A stretch of DNA of 64,000 nucleotides from assembly GCA_026168455.1 (NCBI GenBank), contig CM047428.1:87004594-87068593 (forward strand). Reading direction: 5' to 3'. Below the pieces are notes generated by a model. That model made no database searches. It was given only the letters and a program-made list of their open reading frames with translations, and was not told where the DNA came from. Positions within the stretch are counted from its first letter, which is position 1. Every line of letters starts with the position of its first letter. Shown in pieces: positions 1 to 13,646 of this stretch. The stretch comes from Theocolax elegans. Taxonomy: Eukaryota > Arthropoda > Insecta > Hymenoptera > Cerocephalidae. The position numbers were made by a program, and so were the translations under genes.

Positions 1-284
1 TTTATACGAATTATTTGTACAAATTGAATTTGAGTTTGGAAACATGAATTTCAGGATAATTAGATAGTGTTAAAGTAGGCATTCAACATTTTGTTTGTTA
101 ATTTGGCAATAAATTTATAATATATAATTTAAATTTATAATTTATAAAATATATTTTAACCAAATGATTCTATACAAATTTTTCACGCCCTCTACACTGG
201 AAGAGAAATGTTCAAAGTGTTCACTAAAATATATTTACTGGAACACGCTTAAAAAAATTATTCATTATTAAAATGTTTTCTTCT

Positions 285-915
285 CACTATGAGATACCAA
301 GGCCACGGATCTTATCCAAATTCTAACGCTCTTTAATTTTACCAGAGTTATGCGCTATCAAATCAAATTTTGAAAATATATCGCTTCAACTTTAATTGCT
401 TATAACTAATCACCCCCTACATGTAGCTATTGGAATTTGGTTTTAAAAGAACATTTACATCAAAAAGCGATATACGATTTTAAAAAGAAATCATATTATA
501 ATAGTAAAACGTTCATATGGTGTAATATTATAGAGAAAAGAAAGGAATTTTAATAAAAATTTATAAACAAAATTTCTTACATTTTGTAGACTAAAATTTC
601 TTTAGTTATTGTTATTTTATTTGTAACTTTTTGTCAAATGGATTTATTTTAACATATTTTTTTTTAAATTGCATCTGTGTGATCTGAGTTTTCTTTTAAA
701 ATCAAATTGTAATAGCTACATATTTAGTAGGTGATTAGTTATAAGCAATCAAAGTTGAAGTGGCTTATATTGTGAAAATTTGATTTGGTAGCGCACTTTG
801 GTTAAGGGGAATAACGTTACGGTCTAAAGCAGGCTTTCTACATATTTTACATTACAAAACGTATCCTAGAATTTGGATAAGACCCGTGTTACTTTGGATA
901 AGGTCTTGGCCTCTT
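285..915. mobile_element. Fold-back (MITE-like) element, family 1, copy A
   Basis: This is a long inverted repeat. The left arm (about 289-460) contains GGATCTTATCCAAATTCTAA, then a stretch reading TGCGCTATCAAATCAAATTT and GCTTATAACTAATCACC. The right arm (about 690-913) is its reverse complement with roughly 85% match by eye. A spacer of about 230 bp separates the arms. There is no open frame. Confidence 0.75.
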
Positions 916-1570
916 TTGTTTAGTTATAAACAATAATTTTTTGCAGAGTATTCATTAATACATTTTATTATTTCGTAAATAAAATGTAATGTTATACAGA
1001 AAACATAAAATTTTAAAGTAGATTTCAGTAAAGGTATTAATTACAAGTTACAAAATTATATTTAAACGATATATTTCTACTTGGAATATGTGTCGTTTAA
1101 TTCAATCAACTTTTGACACACATGCTGCGAAATAGAGTTCGATCGTCCACTTTTCTGGGTTCACTGAAAATAAACAAATCTTATTTATTCAAAGCTTCAT
1201 GCTCGATACATCATTATTCAAGATACTAAAAATAGTCTCGACGGGTTTTTCAGGTAACCCAAGTCTACTGCGTTCGTCTGGATTTATTTTTAATTTTTCA
1301 TCGCATAAACAAACTTTTTCTAAAACACAGTTGAAGAACTTCATATTTTTTTGCACTTTATGAATAAAAATTATCTTACATTAAGTATGTATATATCTGA
1401 TTATTTTTATTAATTGTAATAAATATACTAATGTTTCATAAAGAAATGATAATAACGAGAATGTAATCCTTACGCCAGAACGTTAGCACCCTCTAGATTG
1501 ACACAATTTTGATGGTTTTAATTTTGAGATGATATGGGTTTAGAGTGTAGATCAAAGGAAACTAACTATA

Positions 1571-1985
1571 AGAGAGTGTCAGACCTTCGAGTAACGGATC
1601 TTAACTAAACTCTAAGCTGTATTTTCTATAAGAATATGATGAAATCCAAATTTTTAAATTCTAACATTCAAAATCAAAGTTATAGATCACTAAAGCAAAA
1701 TTTGAAAAAAACTTCCTGCAGTTCAATCGCTTATAAGTTGGAAAGAAACAGATTTATATATTATATAAAGTTACAGGAAAACTATGAAGTTGGTGATATT
1801 TTGACAAAAATTTAGTACTACAAATTTATTTGATTTTTTAGGTAAAAATTTCATCAACAGCTTATAAAATTCCCTATACATTTGTTCCAAATAAATTTCA
1901 GCGTTAAGGTTAAAATCTGGATTATTGCATATCTTTATATTATAAAACACAACCTTGAGTTTGAATAAGATTCGTCAACCTTTGC
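1571..1985. mobile_element. Fold-back element, family 1, copy B (decayed)
   Basis: The left end has ACGGATCTTAACTAAACTCT followed by TATTTTCTATAAGAATATGA. The right end has the inverse, tatattataaaacacaacct then tgagtttgaataagattcgt. These are the family-1 terminal motifs, but the arms are diverged. Confidence 0.5.
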
Positions 1986-2293
1986 ACGTTTAAAATAATA
2001 CAAAGATTTATTTATATATAAAAATATCTTTCCTTTTTTGCTCACATCATTATATTAAAATAAATCTTTAAATCATTTTACATATGGTAAAACCTAGTTT
2101 ATGCTTTGAGCATAACTCTACCAACTACTTATCATAAAAATGAAATGAACTTCTGTAAATCTAATAAGGAAACACTTATAAATATTTGAGAGTCCATCAA
2201 CTATCATTTTAACTTCATGTTTAATTAAGTATTATATAATAAAATGATCCCTTGTACTATACAACATTGATAAGTAAGACGTTTTATTTCATC

Positions 2294-2703
2294 TCAATTA
2301 TGTTATTATTAACTTTTATTTAAATTTTTTTGACCAATTTATGTCACATAACTATTTTAATTAATTATGAGATTCCGTACTCTAATTTTTCCGCAGGATA
2401 TCTCAGGAACCACTTGATCGAGTAGGATGAAACTTTAACAGTAACTTTTAAAATGATTTTAATCCACTTGAGCGGAACAGAATGTGTTAACATTGTAATT
2501 TTTTTATTTAAAGTAATTTAAATCATATTTAAAAGTTACTGTTAAAATTTTAGCCTACTGAAGAAATGGTTCCTGAAATATCCTGCGGCAAGTCCATTAT
2601 AGAAAAAAATGAGAGTACGGAGTCTAATAATTAATTAATATAGTTATGTGACATACAAATTGGCCAAAAAATTTGAAATAAAACTTAATAATAATATAAT
2701 TTG
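2294..2703. mobile_element. Fold-back element, family 2
   Basis: A second palindromic family. The left arm includes ATGTCACATAACTATTTTAA, GAGATTCCGTACTCTAATTT and CCGCAGGATATCTCAGGAAC. The right arm mirrors these (ggttcctgaaatatcctgcg, gagagtacggagtctaat, atatagttatgtgacat). Length is about 410 bp with a short central spacer at about 2460-2520. Confidence 0.75.
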
Positions 2704-3757
2704 TTTTAAAAAAATTAAAAAATGTTTTAAATGGTTGTAAAAAAAATAATTAATTGTTAACATATAATAGTATTTTTTCAATTTTAACACTGAAGGCTTG
2801 TCCCCTTAACTCGTTTTAAATTATACGAGCACGTGTTCCTTTAGGTGAACTTATTTTTTTACGTGTATAAACAGTGTTATAAGGTTCATTGTTGAGAAAC
2901 GAACCGCATTAATATAGCGGAGAAGTAATATTAAAGAGGTGTACATAATAATTAACGCGTCGTAGCTTAATTAATTATTTTGTGTGCACTACACTTTGTG
3001 GACTGTGTACCTTTGTAATGTCTTATTACTACTGTCTTGCTACACTCATTTGTAGTGAACGCGATTTCTTGTAATACACCAATTACAAACCAGTATAGTT
3101 AATATCGTTGTTGTATTTAATTTTTTATAAAAGACAATATATCATAGATTCGAAATATTTTTCTAAAGATATTTATTAGTTCTAAAATAATCATTAAATC
3201 ATAAGTGAACTGTTGCGGACGATAAAAAAAATTAAAAATATAATTTACAACGGCTGTTTATTTTTTGAGCTTGACGTTTGTTTTCTCATAGTGCCAGCCT
3301 ATACTACAATGAAAGTTGGCTGTTGAAAAAACTGTTGAAAAAACAATACATGCGAGAAATAATAATAAATATCCAGATAAAATAGGAACATTAATGTTTT
3401 TAAAGCAACCAGCTAAAATGAAAAGTTTTGAAAAAGGACCCGCGGACATGAATATTTTTTAACACTGAAAAGATAATCTGAAATAAACAAGTTAAAGAAA
3501 TAAGCTGTTATGTTATTGAATATATGCGTAATAATAACTTGACGTATATACTCTAAAATCAAGGAAATATTTTTGGCTGATAGCAATGTCTGTTCAATAA
3601 AAATAAGAAAGGCAATCTAATCTCTAACGAGAGCTATGCATCCAAATTAATTTTGACTACGATTGTAAAACTTTGCACAAGTTTAAAATAAAGCAAATTC
3701 AAAATATATTACAAATTTGAAAGGATATATCTTATGCGTCTTGATCAAAATAAACGT

Positions 3758-4363
3758 AACTTACTAACCAGGAGAGTGGCGATCACATCTCCGGGAAACG
3801 GATCTTTACCAAACTCTAGGATATGTTTACTATTATAAAAATATGAAGAAAGCCAAAGTTCAAAAATTAAATAAAGACAGATGCTCAATTCTAAATTCAG
3901 AAGATAGCTAAGATAGAGTAGATTGGATTAAAAAAGAAGCAGAAATTTCTTGATTTGGTCGAAAGTTATGATAAAAATAATAATAAGCAAGACAATTTGT
4001 CCTAAAAAATAAGTAAATTTTTTAATCCAAAAGAGTCATCAAAATGTCGTTAAAGTTAAAGTTCTTTCATAACTTTAGATCAAATCCAGATATTTGAGCT
4101 TATTGTTTTAAATCCAATCTACTCGATCTCAGTTTTCTTCTAAACTTAGGTTTGAGTATCTGTCTTTATTTGTTTTTGAGATATGAGTGATCAAAGTCAA
4201 AGACTTTTTTGACGAACTTTTTTCTTATTTACTTATATCTATCGTAAAAAAGAGCATTAGAAACTGCAGCTCGGGGTTTCCTCATATTTTTATAGTAGTA
4301 AAGATATTCTAGAGTTTGGTAAAAATCTGTTTCCCGGAGATGTGACACTATTCTCGTAAGTTA
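3758..4363. mobile_element. Fold-back element, family 1, copy C
   Basis: The terminal arms match well: left ATCACATCTCCGGGAAACGG then ATCTTTACCAAACTCTAGGA; right the reverse complement (tagagtttggtaaaaatctg then tttcccggagatgtgac). Inner parts also pair (gtagattggattaaaa near 3920 with ttaaatccaatctac near 4108). Length is about 600 bp, with no gene inside. Confidence 0.8.
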
Positions 4364-7300
4364 AATTTACTTAACTTCTTTCTCTGAATATAAAAAAAAA
4401 TTTTGAATTAATACATACATACAATAATTATTTTGAATTTTCATCGACATTTTGAAAACAGTGTCTTGAATCGGAACATTCTATTACGATTAAAAATCAA
4501 TATATGTATATAGTTTAACGTCGGTAATTTCCATATAATCCTAAATACGATGGTAATCAATGGCGTCGAAAAATATAACGTTCTTATCAATCAAACATTA
4601 GAAAAACTGTGTTACAAATTTGATCAAGCTATTTCTCTCATTGGTACATTTCGTAAAAAGAGTAATTGTTCTGTAAAGTAACACCGACCGAATAGCTGTG
4701 TCACACCGTATAAATAGAATAAAATATTAAAAAAGTAAAGTTTGCAGAGATGTTTTAGAAAAAGCAGGCTCTTCAAGACGTAAAACTGGACGTACACACG
4801 GAGTGATTAAGTGTGCTCCTTATATTACCCTCGGTCTCATCTAACCTTCTACATATATGTGTGTGTACGTATACACGTCAGAAATCGCGAACTTTCTTTA
4901 CACACCCACACACACACACATACACACGTAGGCTTGACAAAGTACGGCCAATTAATCTGATCGCTGATGAAAAGCGCGTTCCCAACGATAAGCAAACTTC
5001 GTATATATATAGATATGTGTGTGTATATATATATATATATATATCCTTCACAAAGAGGGGTGCAGAGAGAAGTTTTGCATACATAAACATATTTACATAT
5101 CAAGTGTGAGATTTATTCAACCGTCCTGGATATGAATGTTGTGTTTCGAAATGTTAATTAAACATTTCCGTATACCTGCGCACTCTTTTTACAATAACAA
5201 GAAAACGATAAAAGATTTTTTGACTTTAAAGTTTGCATAGTTATAAGTTAAAAGAAGAAAATATGTTGTTTATCGGATTGAATCGTCTAGGCGATTAATA
5301 CGTTATCGACACCTGATTTCTCGGCGCGCGCCCGCGCGAGCCACTTCCACTTTTTCAATAGTTACGCGCTAACTTTTCAAGTTGTGTTGCGTGCTTCTCT
5401 GTGTACTCGAGCAACTTTTCTAATTAACTCGAATATTTTACTCTACACACTTGGAAGGAGAAAATAATAAAAGAAAACGGCGTATTGATTAGTGGTTTTT
5501 AAGCAACTCTACATATCTATATATCATCTCGGTTAATATTTCAATTTTAATGAATTAATTAACCTCCTTTTACGATAAACAACCTCGATCGCTCTCCGTT
5601 GTTTCTACTATTTTATAAATATACATTGTTTACAACTACGATAGAGAGTTGTTAACTTTTAGTTAATCGTATATTTACGCGCACGGCAAAAAGATTCTAA
5701 TAATCTTTACACTGTGTACTTTGCGGAGAAAAACATATTCTAAAAATCACCATTAGTTTTGTAATAATCGTGAGATATACGTCCCATATTTTTATTTTTA
5801 ACATTATTTATATAATCCTCATATTTTATAACTTCAAGTACCTATAAAAATTACCATCAATAAGCTCTTCGATTTTTTATTTAAAATCCGTATAATATTG
5901 AGAGTGAATCGTGTTAAATATCAGGTACAGAATACCACCTCGGTATAAAACGTTTTGGAATTATTTTTATAGATATTACCAAAAATTATTATTACTATTA
6001 TTTTTATGCACGGATACGAGTGGATATGCGCAGTATAACCGCGCGTCGTTAAAATTTTTAACGGAAAAGCTTTCGTTGTAACAAATTGGCATTAAAATTT
6101 AAATTTGTGTTGAATAAAAAGTATATATATACACGAGATACATAACATTTCGTTAATGTTCATTATTTTTATAGGTTCACCAACATGTACGATATTTTAA
6201 AGTATCTGTTACTCTGATACGCTCAATTTTCGGGGGTAACAACGTGAATCTATACGTATTGCATAATAAATTTTACATTGATTTAAATACACCTGGTTAC
6301 TAAATTTAATCTGTAGCTCAAATCGTCCCACATTCACCAGTCATCAGACTAATTTTTATTCTACGTTTTCGTGTTGAAATTATGATCTCTTTTTCCGGCT
6401 ATACATACAATTCGATAAAAAAATGTAATTTTTTTATGCCGCAGCGGACAATCGTGGAAAAAAGGTGTATTCGAAATTTAAAGGAAAAATGGTATTTACT
6501 CGCGTTCTAAATACAAGCAATTATGCAAAGTTCATATATTTTTTCCTGAATTTGCCAGATTGTGTCGATGTACAATATACGTGATGGAGAGAACTGGAAA
6601 GGAAGGAAAGAAAGGGAGAGAAGGAAAATAGCATAAAATCCGTTACGTCGCCGTAGGTGAATCTCTCTTGGAAAGAAAAAGAAAACTTTGAATTTTCAAT
6701 ACATTCGGGTGATGTATGAATAGGAAATCATGTATTTCGATCGAATAGACGGGGTACGTGTGTGTCGCGGAATAATTTGCAAGTTGAATTTTTGACCCTT
6801 TGCATCGTGAATTTATATGCAATACACGAATCGATGTGTGCGAGAAGGATCTAAAGTCCATTTTTAGTAAAGAACGGGATAAGCCCATTTGTTAAATTAC
6901 AAAACTACGATTGATTAATAGTATTTTTGAAATTTCAGATTTACGTATATGTACAAGGATTTTTTTTAGTTTTTCCATACAATGTTTCCAACACACTTTA
7001 CGACCTTTATTCGTAAAGGTGTTACTTGTATTTTACATGAAGCTAAATGTAATGGATGTACAACTCAATCAGAATACAAAAAAGTGTGCTATATATAGTT
7101 TTTTCTATACTTATTGAAAATTTTCTTATACAGTATAACAGTTTCATCGATTATGTCAAATTTTACCTTGATTAGTAAACATAACGCTGATTTTTAATAG
7201 ACGAATATACATTGTTTAATGATTTTATCACTCGGGAATAAAAACAGGCTTAATTTCTGTGGCATTGTGATGGTCAAGAAAAACAAAGCGAAAATTATTT

Positions 7301-10300
7301 GACTCGCGTCGAGAAGACTATATTTTTTTGACGACTAATTCAAACAATAATGTGTATTTATAATTTAATAGAATAAAGCTCTGCAGTCCGAAGTAGATAA
7401 CATTGACCGCACAGAAACCGTTATATATACACCGTTATATACACCGTCGCGAAAATGAAAATTTACCTGTTCACGGAGAAAATGATAATTGTGAAAATTG
7501 AAAATTTTCTCTTTGTTCTACACCTTCATTCGGAAAGATCGATCAACTCATCCATTTTACATTTTAACCCTTCCAGTAGCACATTTTTCCTTGAAGTGGG
7601 TAATAAAGGTAATAACGGTTTTATAGTTTTTTAGGGTCACCGATTACAAATCTATAACCTTAGATTTTCTAAATTCATAACAACATGCATATATCTGGCC
7701 GACAAAATTTAAAAAGTACTTTAATATTTATAAATATTAATTGTTTATAACTAATTGTCTATAAAATGCTTCTCTCAATTTTGAGCTGAGATGTTCGTTT
7801 TCTAAGGATCCAGTGTTCCATGATAAAAGATTCGAGCGACCTAGAACTTAAAATATTCAAGCTATAAAGAAAAAAGTGAAAAAATAATAGGATGCCACTG
7901 CAGCGGCTTCTTCCTGCTTCAAAGGGATAATCGAATATTTTTCTCAGTGTACAGAGGATGGACGAGAGTTAAAGAAAATTGCAGTACATTTAATTACATT
8001 TATTAATTAAATCATCAGTGGAAAAAAAGATATAAAAATTTGAAGTGTAAGAATAATATATATTCCGATATTCTTTGGCCTTCGAAGCAATATCGGTTGA
8101 ATTTAAGGTATAGACCGTGTAAACCAGATTTCCACCGATCTTCATACATATGTATATATATATATACACGTTCGAAATATTACAAGTTATTCGATAAAAG
8201 AAATATGTAAATTTTAGAAAAATATGGATGAAAATGTCGTTCAACAGATTTCTCGAGTATACGGTTTAAAGAAAGAAACGCGTTTTATATTACTTTAAAA
8301 CAGGATCGTTTATCTTAGTCACAGTACGTATATATATGCATTGAATAATATATTCGATCAACTTAAAAATATATAGGTGTATATTTTAAAAATTTAAATA
8401 TTTCGGTTGAAAATTATTAAAATTGGAATTTGATCGATTCCGAGCCGATATTTATGCACTCAAACGCGGGAGGGAAAGTTTTTCGGAATAACGATATACA
8501 TAGACGAAAGCACGAGGAAAAACATGACGGACATTTTTTCGACGTTTAATCCGGAAGTTGGAATGCTTAAGCGCCTTGATATCGTAAAACAATAAAACTT
8601 TTTCGATCACGTTGGGAAAAATATTTCGTTTATCCTGGGTTATTTTAATTTATTTATTTTTCTTTCTCTATTTTTACATTTTTTAATGTTTGTATATATA
8701 TATCGAACTGTACGGACGCGTAAATTCACGGTACGTACGCAAACAATTCGATAATATATCACTCAACCTCCTGGACTACGATTAATATAAATTTTTTGTT
8801 CGGTCGAAATGTACATACGATTATAAGGAAAAAGTCCCACGTGGTTTACGTATTCACTTCGTTTCTTTCATTTTCTTCCCTCTCGCTCGCTGATGTACAC
8901 TTTATATCGCAGTTCATCTCTCGTATATTTACGAATATACACACCCGCACCGATGCGATAAAATAAAAAGAAAAGAGAGCGAGAGCTTTACGAGCTTTTA
9001 CAAATACAAAGCATATGCATAAAAATGGAAAATAGAAAAAAGAAAGGATTTTACGGTATATGCGTACGGTTTGAAGAACTGTAAAAAAAGAGTATCCTGA
9101 GCGTCGCAGATGTCCATGTATGTATATGTATATACCCGTAAATTTTAAATGCACATGTGTACTATGCGTACTTGAACGATGAACAAAATGAAATGTAACC
9201 ACATGGGAAAGCTTGACTTTATAATAAGATTCGAATAGAGATATGCGCGTTGTAAAACTTTTTCTTTTATGGGACGTCTACACGATTTCTTCCTTTTTCG
9301 TTAGTTACTTTCTTCTGTTTTTTCATACATTAATATACGTTTTGCATCAACTGTGGAGAGTATTAAGTTTTTATAAAATTTTATTATTTATACTATAGTT
9401 GATACTGAAACGATATTTTTGGTGCAAACATGTCTATTTTTAATAACCGATAAAAAAGAGCTGGTTATAACCTGTAAACTATCCATACCTCAATACTTTA
9501 AAAAAAATGGTTTAATCTCTACCAGGGTTGTTTACAGAGTTGCGATACAGATTATTAAAAGAAAACCAAACAAACTTTTACCGAACTTTTTAAAACCTTT
9601 TTTTCGTTCGACGGGGAACGATATTACGTGCTATTACAATATATAATATATTACAACATATTTTATGAAATTTTTACATAAACTTTGTAAAATCTTAGCA
9701 TCATGAAAGTAATTTTAAAAATCTTTATCATTTTCGACATGGAATTCTGATAGCAATTACCGTAACACAGTTAAAAAATTAACGGAAAAAGTCATAATGT
9801 TTAGAAGGATTAAAAAAAAAAGATTTAAAACAAAATTTGTACAGTGTTGTTATGGTAATTTCAAAGTTACTATATTAATCAAATGTTTCCGTTGGACCGT
9901 TAATTTTTATAACGAAATTCTCTCGGCGAATAGATCGATTAAAATTACGTTTTCGAAATTAATTGAGCGCTTAACCTCATGTTTTATATTCGTATATATA
10001 TATGTGTGTGTATTATAGACGACAAGTCATTAAAATAAAGGGGCATTGTTGTTATTTTTCCTCGTATATTTATGCAAACCACGCGCGAATATATAGATTC
10101 CTACGCGTGTATATATACATGTAAATAGACTTTGTATTTTTCGATGATATTTATTTAAAACCGAAAACAAACGTTTACACTAAAATTACTGGTGTATACA
10201 AGTAAACGTAAAAATATAAGGGAAAAATGCAAATGATAAATTTGTTTACAGATAAATATGATTAAAAAATTGGTGTACCGGTTAGACCGCGGTATTCCAA

Positions 10301-11323
10301 TGTAAATGTTTGTTTAATTACGGCTTAAGTCATCTTGATGCGGAAACGCGCGCGTGCATTAAAACGATTTTCAAAGTACGAAGGTGTTACTATATACAAC
10401 AGTTACCAACATAATGTACACATTGTGTATCTTTTCTACTAGATTATCTTGGAATTCCCTCGAAATTTTGCAGGAAATACATTTAGTAATTACATCGCGT
10501 ATAACCGTATAGAATAATATATCATAAACAATTTTAATTGAGAAAAAAAGAGTGTGAAAAAGAAATTATAATAATATTGTTTCGGTTTTCCTTCAATATA
10601 TTAACGTTAGCATCAGTTTTCGAGACGGTCGTATAAACTCCACGTTTTCAGAGACTTCTATTTTAATGTCAAATTGAAATGTTTTGTCTTGTTTGACTGT
10701 ATACAAATATTTTGACTGTATAATATTTAATACATATAACGAGGATATAAGCGTAACACGTATTATCGACAATTAAAAAACTACCTACGTTATAGCAAAA
10801 TTAATTTTGATTAACCTTCAAATTTTTTTAATTTCTGCACTAGAGTTAGAAAATCCATTTATTTTGAAGCCTCGAATCTACAGCTTATCAAATAGATTGA
10901 TCATTTGAAAGTAAAACTGGTAGGCATATAATTGACTAATGGTGATGACCATTTTTATAGAAAAATGATTTTATACCATTAATTTGGATGGAATTCCCAG
11001 AGTAGCCTTTCCAAAAATATGAAATTTGAAAAATATAAATTACAAAATCAAAATTTCATTTATTAATTTTTTTAATTCTATAATTTTTAAAGAGACAACT
11101 CAGGGACTTCCACCAACCATAATGGACGAAGAGCAAAACCTTGCGTACAGCACATTGGAAATATATTTCGCATAACCCGTATAGCAATAAACAGTTCCTA
11201 ACCGAAAACTCTTGACGATTTCGACTATGGGAATACGTAAATTTATTCACCTAATACGTCGCGGGTATATATGTATATAGTAAATGCTCGGAAGGATGAC
11301 GTACAATAATATACGTAAATACG

Positions 11324-11326
<3 letters not shown>

Positions 11327-11354
<28 letters not shown>
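11327..11354. repeat. (AT)n microsatellite
   Basis: An uninterrupted TA dinucleotide run. Confidence 0.9.
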
Positions 11355-11359
<5 letters not shown>

Positions 11360-11585
11360 TCCTATATGTAGGTGCACCTCGAGTCTTTATGACCCAGTTA
11401 TCTATATACGAGCTCAAGAAACTCTTTTACTGATTATCTTAGCCGCACATTGCTCGGTCCCCACGAGGGAGGGTAAAAAAAAGCTTACACGGACACAAAA
11501 GAAGACAGCTCGATGCATTTTCCGCGAAAGCGAATCCACATTTTTCCCGGCGAAAGGAGATAAAAAAGAGAAAGAGAAAGAGACA

Positions 11586-11589
<4 letters not shown>

Positions 11590-11616
<27 letters not shown>
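11590..11616. repeat. (GA)n microsatellite
   Basis: An AG run inside a purine-rich patch. The open frames across it, on both strands, are low-complexity (SLSLSL/RERERE) and not genes. Confidence 0.9.
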
Positions 11617-13615
11617 GAGGGAGAGAAGAGAGAATATGAATGTAGAGAAACCTCCGTATGGCTCGGAGTCTCGTCTCTTTTCACATTTCTTTTTTCCTCT
11701 CTTCTTAACCGAGCCAATCACGCGACACTTCTCATCCTCCTTCAAGAAATGGGGTATAAGCAGCTTATCGTCTACTTTTCTCCTTACCTATACGAGAGCA
11801 TAGATGGAAAAAAAGAGAGGAGACCGAGAGAAGACTGACGTTACTAAAACTTTTCTTTTCCCTTTTGCATCAAAGGACACGTAATATTTCGTCTCTGATT
11901 TACCTCTCGTATCGGACTTTTTTTCCTGGCCTCGTAGCCATACTACTACCCTCTATTATTATTCATTATTATTATCATTATTAACCTATAACCGTTTGAT
12001 ATTATGTATATATATATACTTTCTTTTTTCTTTCTCTCTTTCCTTTTTTCCTTTTGTCTGGTGCACTCGGATTGATCGTACGCCGCGAAAGAAGAGGCAA
12101 GAACGCGAAATGAACTAAATCGGAAGTCGGTTGCGCAACGATTCCTTCTTCCGACTCGTTTCGTTCTCCTCCACAATTGCTCGCTTTGGTATTCGAGATT
12201 TATCCTTTATAAACGCGAATGGAAGAAAAAAAAAACGAAATAACATCAAGAATTTTTACGCCGTTTCTTTTTTGCGCTGTATCGCGCGATTTTTTCCTTT
12301 TCAGAGTTTCTCGGGTTTGCACTTTTGTGTGTATACTTCGTATCTCGCGTGCGGTAATTGCATAAGTATACTACCCCCATTTCCCGTAGTCTATTTCTAT
12401 AAAATTTATGTATTCTAAATATTTTACTTTCATGTTTCTATGTTAATAATGTTTCGGAAAGTATATAGGTACTGGTTAAATATTCAATTGAAAAATAATG
12501 ACCAAACTTCAGGTGCCTTCTATGTATTTATTGTTACAGTAAACAATTCAAATATCTCTTTGACGGTCACTTATCAATTAGAGTTCACCTAAGACCGATA
12601 AACCGAGTTTTTTTATTAACAATCATTTAACATTTACTATTGTATAATAAAATTAGTAAATATGTATTATATATTAAAGTATGTTCAGTTCACGACAAAT
12701 TCACTTGTCAGGGAGACAATGCTCATCGAAGGAATATTTGGATGACATATTCTAATAACTGAGATCTGGACATTTCATGGACATTTCATCGACATTTTCA
12801 TTACCTTATATATTAATAACATAAATTCAAATTTCTATCAAAATTGTTTGAAAAACTCTATTTGTATGTAATATAGTTAATTATTATTCATTTCGATATA
12901 TGCCTCTACGTGGAACTGACCTTTGTAAATTTTTTGGCTTTAAGATAAAATAGATATTTAATCAGTAATTGTGTATATGAACAAGTATTATGTTAATTTT
13001 CATGCATCTTATTCGAATACGACAGCCTACTGCGAATAACGAACTAAATAAATAAATAAATAAGTTGTAATATATAGGTATATCTACCATGAATTCACTA
13101 GAAATATAATTTAATCAATTTTAATAAAAAAAGTATGATAACGCGAGATATCATACATATATAAATTCACGTCCGTGACAATATCCTATCCCCCATTTAG
13201 AATTTAAGAAAATTTTCTACCTCAGCCTGGAAATTCAGCTAAATTTTAGTCTCCGAGGCGAAAAAAAAAATCTTTTTCTTCATCACCCCCTCGAAAATTT
13301 CGTTGAATTTACAAGTCGAAATCTACGGGCTTTGAAAAAAAAGTGGTAAAAAAAAGCGGCCGACCTATATACAGATTCAAAAGCGTGACATAAGTGCACA
13401 ATTATCAGAGCTGCTGTCGAAAACGATATTTTCTTAAAATAGAACGTCCCATATATACGCCGTGAGAAATGAAAAAAAGTGATTTAAAATATTTTAATTT
13501 CGTGTTAATTTTTGTCTTTTTGAAAAGGAAAAAAATACGAAATTCAGCGTTAATTATCATATACACGTAACGTTTATCAAAAATCCATCTCTGTACACGT
13601 ATATATTTCGAGACG

Positions 13616-13642
<27 letters not shown>
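13616..13642. repeat. (AT)n microsatellite
   Basis: An uninterrupted AT dinucleotide run. Confidence 0.9.

Positions 13643-13646
<4 letters not shown>

Noticed and set aside
4813..5109. 98-codon plus frame and two minus frames
   Set aside because: They are mostly translated CA and TA repeats (HTHTYT, IYIYIY).
8846..9202. 118-codon minus frame
   Set aside because: No recognisable domain, low-complexity ends, no splice sites of note; length is compatible with chance.
11056..11250. Minus frame containing RKVLLFVHYGWWK, faintly like a mariner transposase segment
   Set aside because: The resemblance is a few residues, no catalytic aspartates are visible and there are no flanking inverted repeats.
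11439..12418. Several 80-104 codon frames on both strands
   Set aside because: They run through (GA)n and purine tracts. A minus acceptor-like site near 11787 opens a basic frame, but it passes into a SLSLSL repeat, so it is not credible as coding.
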